From: Lactonifactor sp. BIOML-A5 | GTDB lineage: Bacteria > Bacillota > Clostridia > Lachnospirales > Lachnospiraceae | Reading direction: 5' to 3' | Length of the DNA: 64,000 nucleotides | Assembly (NCBI RefSeq): GCF_009677585.1 | Contig: NZ_WKYV01000003.1 | Location: 62,001-126,000 of the forward strand | Shown here: positions 42,099 to 48,921 of the stretch, one piece after another | Layout of the letters: the number at the start of each line of letters is the position of its first letter | How positions within the stretch are numbered: position 1 is the first letter of the stretch | The notes under the pieces: generated by a model | Told to the model about the DNA's origin: nothing | The model's input: only the letters and a program-made list of their open reading frames with translations | Databases searched by the model: none | Translations under genes and position numbers: made by a program

Positions 42099-42593
42099 AT
42101 GGATATTACACTGTCGGAGGAGATTGACCCGGAGTTTCTGGAAATAGTGCAATGTATTCTGGATGATGCCGAATTCAAAAAATTGAACTACTATAAGCAG
42201 CATCTGAAAACTACACGTTTCATGCACAGCCTGAACGTTTCATACGTCTCCTGGCTGCTGGCAAAAAGGTTCGGCTGCGACGCCGCTGCTGCAGCCCGGG
42301 CAGGTCTGCTTCATGACTTTTTCTTATATAACTTTGGAGAGAAGCGGGATACAAAAGAACTCCAGGCCTTCTACCATCCAAAAGTTGCGGCCAAAAACAG
42401 TGCTGACCGCTTTGATATCTCAGAGAAAGAGCGCCTCGCAATTTTATCGCATATGTTTCCGCTGGGGCCATTGCCCAGAAGCCGTGAGGCCTGGCTTATT
42501 AGCTGTGCGGATAAGCTTTGCGCTTCTTCTGAGTTATTCCGATTTCAGATTTTCCTTGCAAAAGGAAATCGTGTCGTGGTCAGCCCCACATAA
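42099..42593 (+). CDS. HD-domain phosphohydrolase
   Basis: The 164-residue protein has the HD signature: TTRFMHSLNVSYVSWLLAKR, RAGLLHDFFLY, LAILSHMFPLG and ISCADKLCAS. The histidine/aspartate set is that of metal-dependent phosphohydrolases acting on nucleotides. A TTG two codons upstream is possible; ATG 42099 follows GGGAGGG. It is monocistronic with a terminator after it. Confidence 0.85.
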   Translation: MDITLSEEIDPEFLEIVQCILDDAEFKKLNYYKQHLKTTRFMHSLNVSYVSWLLAKRFGCDAAAAARAGLLHDFFLYNFGEKRDTKELQAFYHPKVAAKNSADRFDISEKERLAILSHMFPLGPLPRSREAWLISCADKLCASSELFRFQIFLAKGNRVVVSPT

Positions 42594-42612
42594 ACGGTGT
42601 GCAGCAAGTATG

Positions 42613-42655
42613 GCAGCTGCAAAGGGATCCATTTCCTTTTGCAGCTGCTTTCTAT
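42613..42655 (+). terminator. Terminator after the HD gene
   Basis: GCAGCTGCAAAGGG (42613) pairs with CCTTTTGCAGCTGC ending at 42648, a long GC-rich stem followed by TTTC. A second hairpin, AGTCCG (42696-42701) / CGGACT (42708-42713) with a T run to 42725, lies downstream before the sigma factor gene. Confidence 0.8.
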
Positions 42656-42790
42656 TACAAAGGTAAATGGCCCCAAGCGGCCCCTCCCCGGCGCAAGTCC
42701 GCCTTGCCGGACTCTTTTTTTATTTTTTTAAATCATTTTAGCTCCCCCATACGTTCTACTATATAAGGGGACGCCCTTAGGAGGATAAAC

Positions 42791-43315
42791 TTGACGCGTG
42801 AAGATAAGATTTTAAAGGATCTAAAGTCTGGTACATCGGACGGACTGGAAGAGTTAATAGAAGGATACTACCCCGAAATACTTCGGTACTGTATATGGCA
42901 CACCCCCGACAGGGCTGCCGCAGAAGATGCTGTGCAGGAAACCTTTCTGAAGGTCATCCGCTATATGGATCAGTATACCCATCGGGGCAAATTCCGTGCC
43001 TTTTTATATAAGGTGGCTTCCAACACCTGCAAGGATATATGGAGGAGCAGAAAACCCTCAGCTCCCTTGAGTGAGGGTACTGCATATACAGAAGCTGCGT
43101 TTGAAACTGTGGAATCTGATGTGGATCTGAGACTGTTGACAGCACGTCTGCCGGATGGCCAGAGGGAAGTTCTGCTGCTTCGCTTTGCCCAGGAGCTGAC
43201 GCTTAGAGAAATCGCCAAAGTACTGGACCTTCCCCTTCGGACCGTACAGTCAAGGCTCAGAGCTGCTCTGAAAGCTTTAGAAAAGCAGATAGGGAAAGGA
43301 GATTACTATCCATGA
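42791..43315 (+). CDS. ECF-type sigma factor, cassette 1
   Basis: The 174-residue protein has region 2 (LEELIEGYYPEILRYCIWHT ... AAEDAVQETFLKVIRYMD) and region 4 (LPDGQREVLLLRFAQELTLREIAKVLDLPLRTVQSRLRAALKAL). It directs RNA polymerase to a small regulon, probably including its own cassette. The start is TTG, supported by AGGAGG at 42779-42784 with 6-nt spacing. Its stop overlaps the next start (ATGA), so the following membrane protein is translationally coupled where an anti-sigma factor would normally be. Confidence 0.93.
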   Translation: MTREDKILKDLKSGTSDGLEELIEGYYPEILRYCIWHTPDRAAAEDAVQETFLKVIRYMDQYTHRGKFRAFLYKVASNTCKDIWRSRKPSAPLSEGTAYTEAAFETVESDVDLRLLTARLPDGQREVLLLRFAQELTLREIAKVLDLPLRTVQSRLRAALKALEKQIGKGDYYP

Positions 43316-44100
43316 AAAAGCCGCTCAAACAAACACTCCGCAATTCTCTCCAGGACTGTAAGAGGTACCCGGATAACAGGGACGCTCTTACCCGGATACT
43401 GCCCCTGGTCAGGCAGGAGTATAAAGTGCGTACACAACGCCAAAGTATCCCTTTTGGAGAATTTCTGCTCAGGCAGATTGCGTTTCTGGGAAAAAGGGTG
43501 TGGTTCTCCCAGGCCCTTCTTTTATTCCTGCTGTGCCTTTTGGTAAATACAGGTTATAACATACGTTCTGGTATTACAAGGCTGACCTTCGTTCCATTTC
43601 TCCTTGGGTGTTGTTCTGTCATCCTCCTTACAGCAGCAGTGCCCATGCTTTACCGGTCTGTCCGGTTTCAAATGCTGGAGACAGAGGCGGCCACACGCTT
43701 CTCTGTATCCAGGCTCCTGCTGGCAAGACTATGCATTATAGGATCCGGAGACTTAGTCATGCTGGGAGCACTTTTATTATTTGCAGTTCAAAAATCCGGA
43801 CTGTCACCGGGTGGAATTCTTTTGTATCTTCTGGTTCCGTTTTTACTGACAGCTAGCGGATACCTGGCAATCCTGGCCCATATGGCATACCGGTTCTTCC
43901 CTTATCTGGGAAGCGCTATGAGTGCCTGTCTGTTAGCGGGACTCTGCTATCTGAAAAAATGGCAGCCAGCATTTTACGGACACACCTTCACCCCCGGATG
44001 GGGAATGGTTTGTCTGATTCTGCTATTGTTCTGTATGTGGCAGATAAAAACCATCAGCCGAAGGGAACGTTTTATAGAAGGACGGTTTCGTCTCGGCTGA
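43312..44100 (+). CDS. Membrane protein of sigma-ABC cassette 1, possible anti-sigma partner
   Basis: The 262-residue protein has a cytoplasmic N-terminal stretch of about 60 residues (CKRYPDNRDALTRILPLVRQEYKVRTQRQSIPFGEFLLRQIAFLGK) followed by about six membrane segments. It is homologous in layout and local sequence to the protein at 56070 (both have an acidic/basic N-region, then FGEFLLRQIAFLGKRVW or AEFLAVQLRFINKSMW). Family not recognised. Coupling to the sigma gene suggests it binds the sigma factor or forms part of the transporter. This is inference. Confidence 0.75.
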   Translation: MKKPLKQTLRNSLQDCKRYPDNRDALTRILPLVRQEYKVRTQRQSIPFGEFLLRQIAFLGKRVWFSQALLLFLLCLLVNTGYNIRSGITRLTFVPFLLGCCSVILLTAAVPMLYRSVRFQMLETEAATRFSVSRLLLARLCIIGSGDLVMLGALLLFAVQKSGLSPGGILLYLLVPFLLTASGYLAILAHMAYRFFPYLGSAMSACLLAGLCYLKKWQPAFYGHTFTPGWGMVCLILLLFCMWQIKTISRRERFIEGRFRLG

Positions 44101-44128
44101 TACAATATCTATTAGGAGTGTACTATTT

Positions 44129-45037
44129 ATGAAATTATGTATAGAACATTTATCGAAGAATTTTCAGGACAAAAAAGCGGTAGATGACGTATCCCTCCGG
44201 ATAACCCCCGGGGTCTGGGGGCTGCTGGGGGCCAACGGAGCCGGAAAAACCACCCTGATACGTATGATTGCGGGCATCCTGGTTCCCAGCTCCGGCAAGA
44301 TCACCTATGACGGAATAGATATCCGGGATCTGGGAGAGAGCTACCGCAGTATATTTGGATATCTCCCCCAGGAATTTGGGTTCTATCCGGAGTTTACGGT
44401 AAAGGATTATCTGGAATATATGGCTGCATTAAAGGGTCTAAGCAGGCAGAAAACACGGGAGAAAATAGATCTGCTGCTGGATACTCTTTCTCTGAGTGAT
44501 GTTCGGAAAAAACGAATCGTCAAACTTTCCGGAGGCATGAAGCGCCGGGTGGGAATTGCCCAGGCACTTCTGAATGATCCGGAGGTTCTGATTCTGGACG
44601 AACCCACCAGCGGCCTGGATCCGGGCGAAAGGGTCAGATTCCGCAATCTTCTTTCAGAGTTTGCCCAGGATCGAATTGTGCTTATCTCCACACATATTGT
44701 ATCCGATGTTGAGTACATTGCCACCTGCAATGCCATTATGAAGGATGGGGGTATTATCGCCGAAGGCACTACGGAGGAACTGGTACTGGAAATGGAGGGA
44801 CGAGTGTGGAACGGGACAATCCCTGACACTGAGCTTCTGAAATATGAAAGAGAGAACAGAATTGTCAATCTGCGCAATGAAGCCGGACATAAAATCTCTG
44901 TTCGTTATATTTCCGATGATCCTGTTCTGCCCTGCTCTGTGCCTGCTTCCCCCAGGCTGGAGGATCTTTACCTGTGGCTTTTCCCGCAGGATACTCACAG
45001 AGAGGAGGATATGAAGCATGAATTTATGGAAGGCTGA
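44129..45037 (+). CDS. ABC transporter ATPase, cassette 1
   Basis: The 302-residue ATPase has Walker A GANGAGKTTLIRM, signature LSGGMKRRVGIAQALL, Walker B VLILDEPTSGLDP and switch STHIVSDVE. The 70-residue C-terminal extension (from about residue 225) is like that of bacitracin/lantibiotic-type exporters. It drives the permease that overlaps it by 20 bp. Confidence 0.94.
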   Translation: MKLCIEHLSKNFQDKKAVDDVSLRITPGVWGLLGANGAGKTTLIRMIAGILVPSSGKITYDGIDIRDLGESYRSIFGYLPQEFGFYPEFTVKDYLEYMAALKGLSRQKTREKIDLLLDTLSLSDVRKKRIVKLSGGMKRRVGIAQALLNDPEVLILDEPTSGLDPGERVRFRNLLSEFAQDRIVLISTHIVSDVEYIATCNAIMKDGGIIAEGTTEELVLEMEGRVWNGTIPDTELLKYERENRIVNLRNEAGHKISVRYISDDPVLPCSVPASPRLEDLYLWLFPQDTHREEDMKHEFMEG

Positions 45038-46265
45038 ATTAAAACGTGTGCTGAAGACACGTTCCGTAAGAATCCTGCTGCCTGCTGCACTGCTCCTCTC
45101 TGTATTGATGGCATACTTCCCTGTATCCTTTGTAACATACACGTATCTTGATGATAAGAAGCAGGAGGTCACGATCACAGGGCTTGAAGCCATTCAGATG
45201 AAAAAGGAAAGCCGGAAAGATTTTTCCGGCGTGATCACACCGGAATTGCTCTCCCGTGCTCTTCTGCAATATCAGGAAACGGAAAATGCCTATGGAGACA
45301 TTAATGATCCCGACTTTTCTCTGGACATCTACAACCAAAACATCTATCCTTTGGGTTCTCTGATTATGAGAATGCGGGAAGTCTATGTCGATCCAAAGAC
45401 GGGCGTAGCCAAAGAAGCCTCCGCGCTGGGCAGTGAAGATGCACTGGGCTTTTACGAACAGTGTCCTGTTCATCTGAAGGAGCTTATGAAAATGGAGCAA
45501 ACAGACTATCCCTCCGCACAAAAAATTGCCGATTCACTTTTTGAAAAGGTTACCTTTCCATACGAATACTATCCCGGATACGATTCCAATGCACTTGAAT
45601 ACGTAGGGCTTTGCATATTTCTGCTGATACTTATCTGCACATTTATCGCCTCAACTGTGTTCGCGGCAGACTATCAGACAGGGGCGGACGATATCATCCG
45701 GTGTACCAGATATGGAAAACTGCGCCTTGCGGTTGTTAAAATTTCCTCTGCCCTGCTGATTTTTACAGTAACTTTTGCTGTTTGTATCGGAATATTTTCA
45801 TTAATCTCCAACACTGCCTTTGGGTGGGAATGCAGGAAAACGTCCCTGCAGATTATTGAGTCTTCCGTCTGTCTGACTGCCCTGAATCTGGGACAGGTAC
45901 AGAACCTGGTGATCTTTGCAGGCTTTTTAACTCTTTTAGCTACCGTAAGTTTCACCCTTTTTCTGTCCTCCAAATGCCGCAGCAATACTACAGCCATCGG
46001 TTTGTCCATTGTATTTCTGGTAGCTCCCTCATTTTTGTACATGTTCTTCGGCGGGGAGGCTACCAAATGGATCCGCTGTCTGCTGCCTTCCGGGGGAACA
46101 GGCATGAGCAACAGCTTTTTTTATACATTAATCAGCTTTGAGTTCCTGCATCTAGGAGATGCCAGCTTCCTGCCAGGACAAATTATGCTCATTGCAGCAG
46201 CCATAGAAATCCCTTTGTTTCTCCTGCTCACTGTGGTCTCCTACTGCAGACATATCAGCAGATAA
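45018..46265 (+). CDS. ABC transporter permease, cassette 1
   Basis: The 415-residue protein has one N-terminal membrane segment (LPAALLLSVLMAYFPVSFV), an extracytoplasmic region of about 150 residues, then six segments from about residue 195 (LCIFLLILICTFIASTVFAADYQTGADDIIRCTRYGKLRL). The ADYQTGADDIIRCTRYG loop is typical of ABC-2-type exporters. It forms the transporter with the preceding ATPase. The matching gene in cassette 2 (53976) has the same layout, including YQTGASGVFYSSCYGR. Confidence 0.9.
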   Translation: MNLWKAELKRVLKTRSVRILLPAALLLSVLMAYFPVSFVTYTYLDDKKQEVTITGLEAIQMKKESRKDFSGVITPELLSRALLQYQETENAYGDINDPDFSLDIYNQNIYPLGSLIMRMREVYVDPKTGVAKEASALGSEDALGFYEQCPVHLKELMKMEQTDYPSAQKIADSLFEKVTFPYEYYPGYDSNALEYVGLCIFLLILICTFIASTVFAADYQTGADDIIRCTRYGKLRLAVVKISSALLIFTVTFAVCIGIFSLISNTAFGWECRKTSLQIIESSVCLTALNLGQVQNLVIFAGFLTLLATVSFTLFLSSKCRSNTTAIGLSIVFLVAPSFLYMFFGGEATKWIRCLLPSGGTGMSNSFFYTLISFEFLHLGDASFLPGQIMLIAAAIEIPLFLLLTVVSYCRHISR

Positions 46266-46279
46266 AAACCATTATAATA

Positions 46280-46308
46280 CCCCCGGCTGTATCTTTGACA
46301 GCCGGGGG
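46280..46308. terminator. Hairpin between cassette 1 and the Fe-S gene
   Basis: CCCCCGGCTGT (46280-46290) pairs with ACAGCCGGGGG (46298-46308). No T run is obvious, but it lies between convergent stops. Confidence 0.6.
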
Positions 46309-46313
46309 GGACC

Positions 46314-46997
46314 TCATCTCTTTATATATTTCTGGGTGTATGGACAAACCTCTATACATTTCCCGCAGAGTGTTATATCCTCCCCAATATTCTCCCCGGA
46401 AATCTTCCTTGCAGCATCTCTGCATCTGGCAAAATCATACAGCCTCTCTCTGGCTATTCCCGGCTCCCAGACCTCACCTTTCACCGCCGTCCCGGGACAG
46501 GCATCCTGGCAGGCACGGCAGGACCCGCAGGCGGATGCAGTCACAGGAGAAGCGCAGGTTACAGGTGCATCCGTCAGTATGGAAGTAAGACGAACAGCAC
46601 TGCCGTATTCCTTAGTAATCAAAAGAGCGCACTTTCCGATCCACCCCAGCCCGCTCTGAACTGCCACTGTTTTATGAGGGAGCTTTGTACGGTACTGGCT
46701 GTCCTGCTTCACAACATCAGAGGTCTGACCAATAGCCTGATATCCGCAGCTTTTCAGATAGTCGGCCCCAAGACGTGCCAGAGCGTCCAGCCTTGCATTC
46801 CACTTATGATATGTATCAAAATATTCCCGGGTAGGTCCGTGGGTAATTCCCCTTACAATCTCTTTTGGAAGCTTCAGGGCAATCGATACGCCATATGGCA
46901 TATCTCCCGTCCCAAAGCCGCTCATATCCCCAAATCCAACCAGGGATGCTCCCTGTTCCCTCAAAATCCTTATCAATTCCGATTCCATAAACTTCAT
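46314..46997 (-). CDS. 4Fe-4S protein related to epoxyqueuosine reductase
   Basis: The 227-residue protein has the QueG-like core HKTVAVQSGLGWIGKCALLITKEYGSAVRLTSILTDAPV, followed by ferredoxin clusters CGSCRACQDACPG and CGKCIEVCPY. QueG proteins are usually 300 or more residues, so this is a short relative whose substrate is uncertain. Start ATG 46997 with GGAGGA 6 nt upstream is clear; the frame stays open 49 codons further into the repeat element, which is not coding. Confidence 0.85.
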   Translation of the reverse strand: MKFMESELIRILREQGASLVGFGDMSGFGTGDMPYGVSIALKLPKEIVRGITHGPTREYFDTYHKWNARLDALARLGADYLKSCGYQAIGQTSDVVKQDSQYRTKLPHKTVAVQSGLGWIGKCALLITKEYGSAVRLTSILTDAPVTCASPVTASACGSCRACQDACPGTAVKGEVWEPGIARERLYDFARCRDAARKISGENIGEDITLCGKCIEVCPYTQKYIKR

Positions 46998-47075
46998 AAC
47001 ATTTCCTCCGCAGTTATTCGTATTGTATGAATCCATTTCTAAGTAAAAGATAACACTGTGTAGGGGAAAACACAA

Positions 47076-47150
47076 GGGACAGGTCTGATCCATTTGGGGA
47101 CACCCCTGCCTGATTTTGGGACGTGTTCTTTCTAAAAGGAACACGTCCCC
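47076..47150 (+). repeat. Palindromic dispersed element, copy 3
   Basis: Reads GGGACAGGTCTGATCC, then TTTGGGGACACCCC, then GGGACGTGTTCTTTCT and its imperfect complement ending CACGTCCCC at 47150. The three GGGGAC-type modules keep the order and about the spacing seen in copy 2. The terminal hairpin is less perfect than in copies 1 and 2. It sits 79 bp upstream of the Fe-S gene. Confidence 0.85.
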
Positions 47151-47238
47151 TTTTTACATTCGCCTTGACTAACTCTTGTGCAATATGGTATGGTTCTTAT
47201 AGTACCAATTGGTCACAATTGAATATTTCGTACAAAGA

Positions 47239-47353
47239 ACTTATATATACCCATAATTGGATGGGCGTTTCTACCAACTACCGTAATAGTTGCCTATAAG
47301 TTTTCACTGGCTATGCCGTTGTGGAAATAAAGGAACTTACCGGTGGTTTTTTT
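47239..47353 (+). ncRNA. Purine riboswitch with terminator
   Basis: Aptamer parts: P1 ACTTAT (47239-47244)/ATAAGT (47296-47301); P2 CCCAT/ATGGG (47250-47265) with loop AATTGG; J2/3 CGTTTCTACC; P3 AACTA/TAGTT (47276-47291) with loop CCGTAA; J3/1 GCCTA. J2/3 and the loop CC/GG pairs match the purine aptamer, and C at position 74 predicts guanine or hypoxanthine. Terminator: CACTGG (47305-47310) pairs with CCGGTG (47340-47345), then seven T. Antiterminator: TAAGTT (47297-47302) pairs with AACTTA (47334-47339). The two are mutually exclusive, so ligand should turn the permease off. J3/1 has C where A is usual and both loops are one base short. Confidence 0.82.
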
Positions 47354-47455
47354 ATTGCTTTTTTATCCCCTAAAAAGGCTTCAGCGGCTTTTCCAGAGTG
47401 CGGAGTACACATTATGTAGCCTTTCAGGCGATGGAGGAATGGAGGAAAATTGAAT

Positions 47456-48850
47456 ATGAGTTCAGGAGAAAAAGGCAATGCTTTGGAAAGAATTTTTCAC
47501 TTGAAAGAAAACCACACGACGGTGAAAACAGAGGTTGTTGCAGGTATCACTACATTTATGACGATGGCCTATATTCTGGCCGTGAACCCTAATATTCTGG
47601 GGGAGACGGGGATGGACAGCGGCGCGGTTTTTACCGCTACGGCGCTGGCGGCCCTGATTGCTACTTTGTTGATGGCTGCTTTTTCTAATTATCCCTTTGT
47701 ACTGGCACCAGGTATGGGGCTGAATGCTTACTTTGCCTATACGGTTGTCATGCAGATGGGATATAGCTGGCAGATGGCTCTGGCGGCTGTATTTACAGAA
47801 GGTATTATTTTTATCATATTATCACTCACTAATGTCCGGGAGGCTATCTTTAATGCAATTCCTATGAATCTGAAGCACGCAGTTTCCGTAGGTATCGGGC
47901 TTTTTATCGCCTTTATCGGTCTGCAGAACGCGAAAATTGTTGTGGGGAGCGCCACTTTGGTCTCTGTCTATTCTTTTAAGGGTGCACTTGGGGACGGCAC
48001 CTTCCGTTCCATAGGTATCACAGTTGTGCTGGCACTCATCGGCGTCCTGATCACAGCTATCCTGGTAGCTAAAAATATTAAAGGCAATATCCTGTGGGGT
48101 ATACTTGCCACATGGGTCCTGGGAATTATCTGTGAGCTGACAGGGCTTTATGTACCTGACGCGGAACTGGGAATGTTCAGTGTAATCCCCAGCTTTGCAG
48201 GCGGTCTTTCTGTGCCCAGTCTTGCTCCTACCTTTATGCATATGGATTTTAAGGGAATTTTTTCAGTGAATTTCCTTGTAATTATATTTGCTTTCCTCTT
48301 TGTGGATCTCTTCGACACCCTTGGAACTCTGATTGGTGTTGCATCCAAAGCGGATATGCTGGACAAAGACGGAAAACTTCCCAAAATTAAGGGAGCTTTG
48401 ATGGCAGACGCGGTTGGTACTTCCGTAGGCGCCGTGCTGGGTACCTCTACCACTACCACTTTTGTGGAGAGTGCAGCAGGTGTCTCAGAGGGTGGAAGAA
48501 CCGGGCTTACTTCTGTAGTGGCCGCTATTCTCTTCGGACTATCCCTGTTTCTGTCACCTATCTTCCTGGCAATCCCGTCTTTTGCCACTGCGCCGGCACT
48601 TATTATTGTGGGATTCCTGATGATAACATCTATTACTAAGATTAATTTTGACGATTTCACTGAGGCAATTCCAGCCTATATCTGCATCATTGCCATGCCT
48701 TTTATGTACAGTATTTCTGAAGGCATTGCCATGGGCGTTATCTCTTATGTGGTAATCAATCTGGCTACAGGGAAAGTAAAAGAAAAGAAAATCAGTTTAC
48801 TAATGTATATACTGGCCATTCTATTTGTGCTGAAGTATATCCTGATTTAA
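47456..48850 (+). CDS. pbuG: Guanine/hypoxanthine permease (AzgA/PbuG family)
   Basis: The 464-residue permease has about 12-14 membrane segments and the family motifs AGITTFMTMAYILAVNP, PFVLAPGMGLNAYFAY, AVSVGIGLFIAFIGLQNA and GTSTTTTFVESAAGVSEGGRTGLT. It imports purine bases by proton symport. The ATG at 47456 is 10 nt after GGAGG; a TTG six bases upstream would be only 4 nt away. Control by the preceding purine riboswitch fits uptake when purines are scarce. Confidence 0.93.
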   Translation: MSSGEKGNALERIFHLKENHTTVKTEVVAGITTFMTMAYILAVNPNILGETGMDSGAVFTATALAALIATLLMAAFSNYPFVLAPGMGLNAYFAYTVVMQMGYSWQMALAAVFTEGIIFIILSLTNVREAIFNAIPMNLKHAVSVGIGLFIAFIGLQNAKIVVGSATLVSVYSFKGALGDGTFRSIGITVVLALIGVLITAILVAKNIKGNILWGILATWVLGIICELTGLYVPDAELGMFSVIPSFAGGLSVPSLAPTFMHMDFKGIFSVNFLVIIFAFLFVDLFDTLGTLIGVASKADMLDKDGKLPKIKGALMADAVGTSVGAVLGTSTTTTFVESAAGVSEGGRTGLTSVVAAILFGLSLFLSPIFLAIPSFATAPALIIVGFLMITSITKINFDDFTEAIPAYICIIAMPFMYSISEGIAMGVISYVVINLATGKVKEKKISLLMYILAILFVLKYILI

Positions 48851-48883
48851 TAAAGCAACACAGAAAGTTCTCCATACAGCAAA

Positions 48884-48921
48884 GGCTCCGGGAAATGCAC
48901 ACCCCCCGGAGCCGTTTTTTT
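48884..48921 (+). terminator. Terminator after the purine permease
   Basis: GGCTCCGGG (48884-48892) pairs with CCCGGAGCC (48905-48913), followed by seven T. Confidence 0.92.

Noticed and set aside
46998..47144. 49-codon N-terminal extension of the Fe-S protein reading into the palindromic repeat
   Set aside because: A ribosome site at the internal ATG 46997 and repeat-derived codons upstream argue against it.
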